DNA of 64,000 nt from Pseudomonadota bacterium (lineage in GTDB: Bacteria; Pseudomonadota; Alphaproteobacteria; Caulobacterales; Caulobacteraceae): positions 62,001 through 126,000 of the forward strand of contig JAEWJI010000062.1 in assembly GCA_023386645.1 (NCBI GenBank), read 5' to 3'. Position 1 is the first letter of the stretch. The number at the start of each line of letters is the position of its first letter. Below are positions 57,753 to 64,000 of this stretch, in pieces. Both the position numbers and the translations under genes were made by a program. The notes under the pieces are model-generated. The model was not told the DNA's origin. It saw only the letters and a program-made list of their open reading frames with translations, and did no database searches.

Positions 57753-60476
57753 ATGACGATGATCTCCACCGGCGCGCTACTCGCCAGTCTGCTGGCGAGC
57801 GGCTCGCTCCCAGCGCAACAGGCCTCAGCGGTCCAGGTCGAGCCCCAGGACGACGAGGTGGTGCTGCCCGACGTCATCGTCAGCAGCGGCCGCCCGCGCG
57901 GCAGCGTAGAGAGCGACATCCAGCCCGAGCTGGTGCTCGATCCCGCTCAGATCCAGGCCTATGGCGCCAGCAACATCGGCGAACTGCTGGCGGCCCTGGC
58001 GCCCCAGACGCGCAGCACCCGGGGTCGCGGCGACGGCCAGCCGGTGCTTCTGGTCAACGGCCGCCGCATTTCCGGCTTCCGCGAGATCCAGGGCATCCCG
58101 ACCGAAGCCATCGAACGGACCGAGGTGCTGCCGGAAGAGGTCGCCCTGGTTTACGGCTACCCCGCCGATCAGCGGGTGGTGAACTTCGTCCTCAAGGCCC
58201 AGTTCAGGTCGCTCACTGGCCAGGTCAGCCTGCGCGCCCCGTTCGAAGGCGGCCGCTCGACCCAGGAGGCCGAAGGCAATCTGTTCCGCATCCAGGACGG
58301 AGACCGGTGGACCTTCGATATCGAGGCGACCCGCGAGAGCGCCCTGTTCGAGACCGACCGCGATATTCAGCGCACGGCCGACGGCGCGCCCTTCGACCGC
58401 ATCGGCAACGTCACGGGCCTGCTGCCTGGCGCCCAGATCGATCCGGCCCTTAGCGCACTAGTCGGATCGCCGGTGACGGTGGCCGGCGCCCCGACAGGCT
58501 CGGCCATTCCCGGCCTGGCCGATTTCACCACCCCTGCCCGTACCGGCGATCTGACCGCCTACCGCACCCTGCTGCCGCGACTGGAGCGGGAGGAGCTGAA
58601 TGGGGCGGTCACCCGCGATCTGAACTCGACCACCAAGGGAACGATCCAGGCCAGCCTGGAGCGCCGCTCGACCTTCGCCTACCTCGGCCTGCCCGGCGCC
58701 GCCCTCACCCTGCCAGAGGGCAGCGCCTACTCGCCCTTCGCCGACGACGTACGGCTCTATCGCTACGTCGATCGGCCGGAGGCCCTGGCCCGCGAGGTGG
58801 ATGCGTTGAACGGCAGCGCCAGCGTCGTTCTGGACGGTCTGGTCGGCGACTGGCGCTGGACGGCCACGGGCGCCTACAGCCGCAACCAGACCGACACCGA
58901 GACAGGCCGCGGGATCGACGCGAGCAACTTCCAGACCCGGCTCAACGCGGGCGACCCCACGGCCAATCCGTTCGGCGATTGGCGGGCGGAGGACTTCGCC
59001 TCCCTGCCCCGCGACACCGCCCGGTCGGTGAACAGCAACGCCTCGGCCGAGGTCGTCTTCACGGGCCGCGCCTTCGACTTTCCGGCTGGACGGCTGCAGT
59101 CGACATTGAAGTTCGGCGCCGACCATACGTCGCTTGAGTCCGAAAGCGTCCGATCGGGCGTATTCACCGAGCGGAGCCTGTCGCGCGATCGCGCCAATGC
59201 GACGGGCAGTTTCACCCTGCCGGTGGCCAGTCGCAACCAGGAGGTCCTGTCGGCGATCGGTGACCTCTCGATCAACTTCAACCTCGGCTATGAAGAGGTC
59301 TCCGACTTCGGCGGCCTGCCGACCTTCGGCCTGGGCTTCAACTGGTCCCCGATCGAACCCCTGGGGGTGACCGTCAGCTACACCGACGAGCAGGCCGCGC
59401 CGTCGGTTCAGCAGCTGAACGACCCGGTGGTCTCCACCCCGAACACGCCGGTGTTCGACTTCCGGACCGGCCAGACGGTCAATGTGATCCGCATCGACGG
59501 CGGCAATCCGGCGCTGAGGGCCGACAATCGGCGCGTGCTCCGTGTCGGCCTGAACCTCCGGCCCTGGTCCGAGCGCGACTTCAACCTGAGCACCAGCTTC
59601 ACCCGCAGCGTCACCGACGACGCCATCACGGCCTTCCCGGCTCTGACTTCCGATCTGGAAGCCGCCCTGCCCGAGCGGTTCGTGCGGGACGCCGACGGCC
59701 GCCTGGTCTCCTTCGACGCCCGGCCGCTCAACTTCACGCGGCAGGAGCGGGCGGACCTCCGCACCGGTTTCAATTTCTCGCGGGCCTTTGGGACGCCAAA
59801 TCCGACGGCCGCGGCAGAGGGGCCTGGCGGCCCGCGCTTCGGCGGACCCGGCGGGGGCCAACGCGGGCCGCGCATGGGAGAGGGCGCTGGCTCGGACGGT
59901 GCGGGCGCCGGACCGCGCGGCGGCGGAGGCGGCCCGCGCTTCGGCGGGGGAGGCGGTCGGAGCGGGCGCGGCGGCGGAATGCAGCCGGGACAGGGCCGAT
60001 TCAACGTCTCGATCTACCATACCTGGCGAATCCAGGACGAAGTGCTGATCCGCGAAGGCCTGCCCGTCCTCGATCTCCTGGACGGCTCGGCCACCGGCTC
60101 GCGCGGCGGTCAGCCCCGGCACGAGATCCAGGCCCAGGCCGGCGTCTTCAGGAATGGCTTCGGCGCCTTCCTAAACGCCAACTGGCGCGACGGCACCTGG
60201 GTGAATGGCGGCCCGTCGGGCCGGTCGGACCTGTTCTTCTCGGACCAGACGGTGGTGAACATCAACGCCTTCGCCGACCTGTCTCAACGGCCGGGCCTGA
60301 TCGAGCGCCATCCCTGGCTCAGCGGTTCACGCATCACGGTGGGGGTCGGCAACCTGTTCGATTCCAAGGTCGAGGTCCGGTCCAGCTCCGGCGAGCTGCC
60401 GCTGAACTACCAGCCCGATTTTCTCGACCCGTTGGGCCGGACCTATTTCGTCAGCTTCCGCAAGATCCTGTTCTAG
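57753..60476 (+). CDS. TonB-dependent receptor with Gly/Arg-rich insertion
   Basis: 907 aa. Signal peptide (MTMISTGALLASLLASGSLPAQQA), plug domain (LPDVIVSSGRPRG as TonB box region, GQPVLLVNGRRISGFREIQGIP, IERTEVLPEEVALVYG), and a beta-barrel ending with RTYFVSFRKILF (terminal Phe). A low-complexity insertion at about residues 686-746 is rich in Gly, Arg and Pro with two GGPRFGG units, and is probably an extracellular loop. Substrate unknown. The stop overlaps the convergent 108-aa gene by 4 nt. Confidence 0.92.
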   Translation: MTMISTGALLASLLASGSLPAQQASAVQVEPQDDEVVLPDVIVSSGRPRGSVESDIQPELVLDPAQIQAYGASNIGELLAALAPQTRSTRGRGDGQPVLLVNGRRISGFREIQGIPTEAIERTEVLPEEVALVYGYPADQRVVNFVLKAQFRSLTGQVSLRAPFEGGRSTQEAEGNLFRIQDGDRWTFDIEATRESALFETDRDIQRTADGAPFDRIGNVTGLLPGAQIDPALSALVGSPVTVAGAPTGSAIPGLADFTTPARTGDLTAYRTLLPRLEREELNGAVTRDLNSTTKGTIQASLERRSTFAYLGLPGAALTLPEGSAYSPFADDVRLYRYVDRPEALAREVDALNGSASVVLDGLVGDWRWTATGAYSRNQTDTETGRGIDASNFQTRLNAGDPTANPFGDWRAEDFASLPRDTARSVNSNASAEVVFTGRAFDFPAGRLQSTLKFGADHTSLESESVRSGVFTERSLSRDRANATGSFTLPVASRNQEVLSAIGDLSINFNLGYEEVSDFGGLPTFGLGFNWSPIEPLGVTVSYTDEQAAPSVQQLNDPVVSTPNTPVFDFRTGQTVNVIRIDGGNPALRADNRRVLRVGLNLRPWSERDFNLSTSFTRSVTDDAITAFPALTSDLEAALPERFVRDADGRLVSFDARPLNFTRQERADLRTGFNFSRAFGTPNPTAAAEGPGGPRFGGPGGGQRGPRMGEGAGSDGAGAGPRGGGGGPRFGGGGGRSGRGGGMQPGQGRFNVSIYHTWRIQDEVLIREGLPVLDLLDGSATGSRGGQPRHEIQAQAGVFRNGFGAFLNANWRDGTWVNGGPSGRSDLFFSDQTVVNINAFADLSQRPGLIERHPWLSGSRITVGVGNLFDSKVEVRSSSGELPLNYQPDFLDPLGRTYFVSFRKILF

Positions 60477-60799
60477 GCGCGGTCGGGCGGCGCCTTACGG
60501 CCCCACCGGGGGCGGGGCGTCTCGCCCTTCGCCTTGGCCTCGATCTCCTTGAGCTTGCGGCCTTGCATGGCCGACAGCGCCTGGCCGGGCGCGCCCTTCT
60601 CCGGGTCGCCGAAGGCGCGGCCATAGGTCTTCACACGGTCGCCGACCGAATCCAGAAACTCGCCTTCCCATTCCGACAGGGCGACCCCGGCCTTGTCGGC
60701 GGCCCGGCGGGCGCGTTTCAAGGCGTTCAACGCCGACCGCTGCGCCGCCCTGCGCTGGGCCTCGAAGGATGAAAGGGGCGCCTTGCGCTTGAAACCCAT
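60473..60799 (-). CDS. Small basic hypothetical protein
   Basis: 108 aa, strongly basic and helical: MGFKRKAPLSSFEAQRRAAQ, ALNALKRARRAADKAGVAL, EFLDSVGDRVKTYGRAFGDPEKG and a KLKEIEAKAKGE helix. No signal peptide. I recognise no family. Looks like a conserved alphaproteobacterial nucleic-acid-associated or regulatory small protein, but that is a guess. Confidence 0.7.
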   Translation of the reverse strand: MGFKRKAPLSSFEAQRRAAQRSALNALKRARRAADKAGVALSEWEGEFLDSVGDRVKTYGRAFGDPEKGAPGQALSAMQGRKLKEIEAKAKGETPRPRWGRKAPPDRA

Positions 60800-60815
60800 G
60801 GCGGGAGCCTAGGGC

Positions 60816-60836
60816 CCTTCTCCCATTAGGAGAAGG
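60816..60836. repeat. Short palindrome of the intergenic repeat family
   Basis: CCTTCTCC (60816-60823) and GGAGAAGG (60829-60836) with a 5-nt spacer, followed by a GGTGGCGCGGAGCGCCGGATGAGGG-like stretch (given in parts) typical of dispersed intergenic repeats in alphaproteobacterial chromosomes. Confidence 0.7.
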
Positions 60837-60885
60837 TGGCGCGGAGCGCCGGATGAGGGTTGGAGATGGAAGTCGGCGATAGCCG

Positions 60886-60956
60886 CCCCTCACCCTTTCG
60901 CGCGAGAACGACAGCTTCGCCGTCGTGCGCTCAAGCCCTCTCCCAACGGGAGAGGG
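60886..60956. repeat. Palindromic intergenic repeat unit A
   Basis: CCCCTCACCCTTTC (60886-60899), an inner hairpin ACGAC/GTCGT, CTCAAGCCCTCTC and the palindrome CCCTCTCCC-AAC-GGGAGAGGG (60936-60956). The same flanks return in the repeat at 63284-63351 with a different inner hairpin. Confidence 0.8.
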
Positions 60957-60965
60957 AAGCCAGTT

Positions 60966-61241
60966 TCAGACCTCGCCCAGCGCCGACAGGTAGAGGTCCA
61001 GGATCGCCTCCTCCTCCTGACGCTTGGCGCGGTCCTGCTTGCGGATGCGCAGGACCTTGCGCAGCGTCTTGACGTCGTAGCCCTCGCCCTTGGCCTCGGC
61101 GAAGACCTCCTTCATGTCGCCCATGATGGCCTGCTTGTCCTCCTCAAGGCGCTCCAGGCGCTCGACGATGGTGCGCAGGCGGCCCTGGGCCGTGGCGGTC
61201 AGGACGTCGGGCGAGGCGTCGAAGGAGGCGTCGTCGGCCAA
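60966..61241 (-). CDS. gapR: GapR nucleoid-associated protein (DUF2312)
   Basis: 91 aa. Matches GapR, which clamps overtwisted DNA ahead of replication forks and transcription: TATAQGRLRTIVERLERLEEDKQ, KEVFAEAKGEGYDVKTLRKVLR and DRAKRQEEEAILDLYLSAL. I chose the TTG at 61239-61241 because it gives ADDASFDASPDVL, close to the known N-terminus, with GGAG 7 nt upstream. An upstream ATG at 61277 would add 12 residues of unusual sequence. Confidence 0.93.
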   Translation of the reverse strand: MADDASFDASPDVLTATAQGRLRTIVERLERLEEDKQAIMGDMKEVFAEAKGEGYDVKTLRKVLRIRKQDRAKRQEEEAILDLYLSALGEV

Positions 61242-61396
61242 GGGAGAACTCCGGGAAACGAAGGGGCTGCTAACCATGGGCGCGAAACCGGCTCAACGCC
61301 GGACGCGAAAAAGGCCGCGGACAAAGCCCGCGACCTGTGGGTAAGCCAATTCCCGCTCAAGCAACCCGCGACCGCGGCGCGGGTGCTAGCGCCAAA

Positions 61397-61522
61397 TCAG
61401 CCCTGCTTCGCCTTGAAGCGCGGATCGGTCTTGTTGATGACGTAGACGCGGCCCTTGCGGCGCACGACCTTGCAGTCGCGGTGGCGGGTCTTGAGCGACT
61501 TGAGCGAGCTGCGGACCTTCAT
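61397..61522 (-). CDS. rpmJ: 50S ribosomal protein L36
   Basis: 41 aa. MKVRSSLKSLKTRHRDCKVV, then RRKGRVYVINKTDPRFKAKQG, the long (non-CXXC) L36 variant with only one Cys. AAGGA lies 7 nt upstream of the ATG. Confidence 0.95.
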   Translation of the reverse strand: MKVRSSLKSLKTRHRDCKVVRRKGRVYVINKTDPRFKAKQG

Positions 61523-61900
61523 GGTCAAATCCTTGGGCGCTACCCCTCGCCGCGCGGCGGCTCAGTGCTTGAGCGCGCTTCGTGACGAAGACAAATAGAA
61601 ATGCCGCAGGCGGGAGCCGGCGGCGGAGCGGTGCCTATAGGGAAAGGCGGCGCTGGGGTCAACCGCGGATTGGAGGCCTGGCCTCCGAGTTGAACGGAGG
61701 GTCTGCGGAGTTGCACCTCCGCCGCGTAGCCCCTCCGCCACCAGGCCGCATCAGGGTCGGCGGACACAATGTCGCAGAATCGCTGACCGATGGTGACTAG
61801 ACACGCCTAACGCGGGATTCACCCATGCGATAAGGCAACGCTCGCCCTCTTCGCGCGCTTTTGATTGCCCGTCCGGGACGTCACTCGCTAAGCCTGTCCC
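61523..61900. other. Intergenic region between rpmJ and the lytic transglycosylase
   Basis: 378 nt with no convincing gene. It must hold the rpmJ promoter (minus strand) and the transglycosylase promoter (plus strand). Several CCTCCG/CGGAGG-type complementary segments lie between about 61680 and 61740 and could fold. A 72-codon plus-strand frame at 61582-61800 has no ribosome-binding site and odd composition. Confidence 0.6.
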
Positions 61901-63184
61901 ATGCGTTTCAGCCTTCATCTCATTCTGATCGGATCGGTCGCGGCCTGCGCGCCCATGCTGCCGGACCCGCCGCCGGTCGCGCCTCAGCCGGCCCGGCCAG
62001 AACCCGTGCGTCCCGCGCCCCAGCCCGTAGCGCCGGCGCCGGTCCAGCTGGGCGAGGGCGTGGTCGACCAGGCCGGGTTCGAAGGCTGGAAGCAGGGCTT
62101 TTTGAATCGGCATGGCGGCGCGCGCCGGGCGGAGTACGAGCGCGAACTGGCGGGCCTGGCTCCCGATCCCAGCGTCATCCGCCTGGACCGCAACCAGCCG
62201 GAGTTCAGCCGCCCGGTCGGGGCCTATCTGGCCAATGCGGTCAGCGCGGCGCGCATCGCCCAGGGCCGCCAGCGGATCGACCGCGTGCCCTGGGGCGTGG
62301 TCCAGCGCTACGGCGTGCCCAGCGAGATCCTGGTCGCCATCTGGGCCAACGAGAGCGGCTTCGGCGCCATCCAGGGCGACTATGACGTGGTTCGATCGCT
62401 GGCGACCCTCGCCTACGACGGCCGCCGCCGCGACTGGGCCGAGGGCCAGCTGAAGAACGCGCTCGACATCGTGCTGGACGGCCGCCGTGCGCGCTCCGGC
62501 CTGAAGGGAAGCTGGGCGGGCGCCATGGGCCAGACCCAGTTCATGCCCGACACCTATCTGCGCCTGGGCGTCGATCAGGACGGCGACGGTCGCGTGGACA
62601 TCTGGGGGACCGATTCGGACGCCCTGGCCTCGGCCGCCAACCTCCTGGCGCAGGCGGGCTGGAAGCGCGGACAGGCCTGGGGGTACGAGGTCGTTCTGCC
62701 GCAGGGGTTCGACTACGGTCTCGCGGACGGTCCGAAACATCCCTGGCGCTACTGGGCCCAGCGCGGCGTGTCCCTCGCCCGGGGCGGCGCGCCTTCGGAC
62801 GCCGAGGCGCTGGAGGGGGCGACGATCCTCCTGCCCCAGGGGGCGCGCGGCCCGGCCTTCCTAGCCCTGCCCAACCACTATGTGATCCGCCAGTACAACA
62901 ACTCGGTCGCCTATGCGCTGGCCATCGGCCTGACCGCCGACGGCATTCAGGGCAAGCCGGGTCTGGTCGGCCGCTGGCCAGACGACCCACCCCTGTCGCG
63001 CGACCAGCGCATCGCGGCGCAGAGCGCCCTGACCCGGCTGGGGTACGACACGCAAGGGGTCGACGGGGTGATCGGCGCCAATACCCGCACGGCGCTGAAG
63101 CGGTGGCAACAGGCGAACGGGCGGTTGGCGGACGGGTATCTGACCGCCGCCTTGGCTGACGAGTTGGCGCGGCTGGCGCAGTAG
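61901..63184 (+). CDS. Lytic murein transglycosylase (MltB family) with peptidoglycan-binding domain
   Basis: 427 aa. Lipoprotein signal with lipobox VAAC (Cys16), a Pro-rich linker (residues 20-48), the MltB/SLT domain with catalytic Glu151 (AIWANESGFGAIQGDYDV) and MGQTQFMPDTYLRLG, and a C-terminal peptidoglycan-binding domain (SALTRLGYDTQGVDGVIGANTRTALKRWQ). It would cut the glycan strand to 1,6-anhydro products at the outer membrane. Confidence 0.93.
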   Translation: MRFSLHLILIGSVAACAPMLPDPPPVAPQPARPEPVRPAPQPVAPAPVQLGEGVVDQAGFEGWKQGFLNRHGGARRAEYERELAGLAPDPSVIRLDRNQPEFSRPVGAYLANAVSAARIAQGRQRIDRVPWGVVQRYGVPSEILVAIWANESGFGAIQGDYDVVRSLATLAYDGRRRDWAEGQLKNALDIVLDGRRARSGLKGSWAGAMGQTQFMPDTYLRLGVDQDGDGRVDIWGTDSDALASAANLLAQAGWKRGQAWGYEVVLPQGFDYGLADGPKHPWRYWAQRGVSLARGGAPSDAEALEGATILLPQGARGPAFLALPNHYVIRQYNNSVAYALAIGLTADGIQGKPGLVGRWPDDPPLSRDQRIAAQSALTRLGYDTQGVDGVIGANTRTALKRWQQANGRLADGYLTAALADELARLAQ

Positions 63185-63188
63185 TCGC

Positions 63189-63351
63189 CCCTCTCCCAGC
63201 GAGAGAGGGCTTGAGCGCCCAAGAGCGAAGCGATTGGACTTGCGCGAAAGGGTGAGGGGCTAAGCCTCAATCGCCCGCACCGACCCCTCACCCTTTCGGC
63301 TTGGCGAAGCCTGCGGCTTCGAGCCTCAAGCCCTCTCCCGCCGGGAGAGGG
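63189..63351. repeat. Double palindromic intergenic repeat B (two inverted units)
   Basis: Two copies of the unit seen at 60886-60956, facing each other: left copy 63189-63259 inverted, right copy 63284-63351. GAAAGGGTGAGGGG (63246-63259) pairs perfectly with CCCCTCACCCTTTC (63284-63297), and AGAGGGCTTGAG (63204-63215) with CTCAAGCCCTCT (63325-63336). The right unit contains an inner hairpin CGAAGCC-TGC-GGCTTCG. It fills the gap between the convergent transglycosylase and cysS genes. Confidence 0.85.
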
Positions 63352-63357
63352 TTGGCA

Positions 63358-64000
63358 CTAGCCCTTCAACCGCCAGGTCGCGCCGTCCGGTCCGTCCATG
63401 ACCACGACGTTCAGCGCGTTCAGCCGGTCGCGGATGCGGTCCGCCGCCGGCCAGTCCTTGGCCGCCCGCGCCGCCTGACGCTCGGCCAACAGACCTTCCA
63501 CCTCCGCCTTCAACCCGTCGTCGGTCCCGCCGAACCAGGCCTCCGGCGCGCTGGCCAGGACGCCCAGCAGGCGAGCCGAGGCCAGAAGCTGACCCTTTGC
63601 GCGGGCGACGGCGGCCAGGTCCCCGGCGGTCATCCCCCGCTCGATCTCGCTGGAGAGGGCGAACAAGGCGGCGATGGCGCCGGGCGTGTTCAGGTCGTCC
63701 TCGAGCGCGCGCAGCACCTCGGCCGGCGGCTCGTCGCCCTCGGCCTCGACCGCCGCCGCCCGGCCCAGCGCCCCATACAGCCGGTCGAGGTTCTTGCGCG
63801 ACTGCTCCAGCAGGCTCTCGGTCCAGTCCAGCGGCTGTCGGTAGTGCGCGCTGAGCAGGGCCCAGCGCACCACCTCGCCCGGCATCGACTGCACCAGGTC
63901 GTGCAGCAGCAGGACGTTGCCGACCGACTTGGACATCTTCTCCGCGTCCACGGTCAGGAAGCCGTTGTGCATCCAGTACCGCGCGTATTCCGCAGGCTCG
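63358..64000 (-). CDS. cysS: Cysteinyl-tRNA synthetase (3' part)
   Basis: C-terminal 213 residues; the gene continues past the right edge. It contains the class I KMSKS motif (EKMSKSVGNVL), the DALR-like anticodon-binding part (RALEDDLNTPGAIAALF) and the CysRS C-terminal block WPAADRIRDRLNALNVVVMDG. The sequence before MHNGFL reads EPAEYARYW, as in CysRS. Confidence 0.95.
   Translation of the reverse strand, partial: EPAEYARYWMHNGFLTVDAEKMSKSVGNVLLLHDLVQSMPGEVVRWALLSAHYRQPLDWTESLLEQSRKNLDRLYGALGRAAAVEAEGDEPPAEVLRALEDDLNTPGAIAALFALSSEIERGMTAGDLAAVARAKGQLLASARLLGVLASAPEAWFGGTDDGLKAEVEGLLAERQAARAAKDWPAADRIRDRLNALNVVVMDGPDGATWRLKG

Noticed and set aside
61582..61800. 72-codon plus-strand frame in the rpmJ-transglycosylase gap
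   Set aside because: No ribosome-binding site, unusual composition, overlaps the expected rpmJ promoter.
1..64000. CRISPR arrays, insertion sequences, tRNA or rRNA genes
   Set aside because: No regularly spaced repeats with spacers, no transposase reading frames and no tRNA cloverleaf or rRNA core sequence were seen by eye; a tRNA scan would be decisive for the gaps.

Overview
The window is about 64 kb of G+C-rich, densely packed bacterial chromosome, best explained as Caulobacterales (Alphaproteobacteria), probably Brevundimonas or a close relative. The evidence is: a GapR (DUF2312) gene; a class I (archaeal-type) lysyl-tRNA synthetase; a COQ9-family protein; the phoR-pstC-pstA-pstB-phoU-phoB order with pstS absent; isocitrate lyase divergent from an ScfR-type regulator; an aa3-type oxidase subunit IV; two TonB-dependent receptors; and several hybrid histidine kinases. 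I see no prophage, integron, transposase, CRISPR array, rRNA or tRNA. The exact genus is an inference.

Layout. 1-9.7 kb: 5' end of a TonB-dependent receptor, sulfur-transferase-like and metallo-beta-lactamase-fold proteins, DUF1499 protein plus acyl-CoA ligase, uridine kinase, TetR regulator, pdxH, a YCII-type protein, a J-domain-like protein and aroC. 9.7-17.6 kb: acetyltransferase-queE-queC operon, a CBS-domain hybrid kinase convergent with a ligase-associated exonuclease, two tandem hotdog thioesterases, a small unknown protein, a membrane protein and an S24/LexA-like regulator. 17.7-23.7 kb: lysK, COQ9, rpsU, a NatAB-like ABC exporter and an M23 peptidase. 23.9-33.1 kb: autotransporter esterase, a SerB-SerA fusion, a RibD-like reductase, a large SDR protein, Hsp33 and a gamma-glutamyltransferase.

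33.2-42.3 kb holds the phosphate regulon (phoR, pstC, pstA, pstB, phoU, phoB, all on the minus strand) with a divergent MHYT-domain hybrid kinase. 42.3-49.5 kb holds isocitrate lyase with a small follower gene, divergent from its probable regulator, then a pair of 43-bp hairpin repeats, an HTH-like protein, an M1-like metallopeptidase, a WYL regulator and small genes. 49.0-53.5 kb is a proton-translocating transhydrogenase operon (pntAA, pntAB, a small membrane protein, pntB) that runs into three small DUF genes, followed by oxidase subunit IV. 53.6-64 kb holds oligoendopeptidase F, a DUF1203 protein, a sigma-54 response regulator, a TonB receptor with a Gly/Arg-rich insertion, gapR, rpmJ, a lytic transglycosylase and the 3' end of cysS.

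Most of the window is ordinary core genome. The observations most worth checking are the SerB-SerA fusion, two families of intergenic palindromic repeats (one carrying paired GANTC methylation sites), a cluster of CTAG palindromes in front of the S24 regulator, the operator-like region between aceA and scfR, the DUF4160-DUF2442-DUF1801 set behind pntB, a J-domain whose HPD motif reads RPD, and a transcription terminator that also holds the ribosome-binding region of the next gene.
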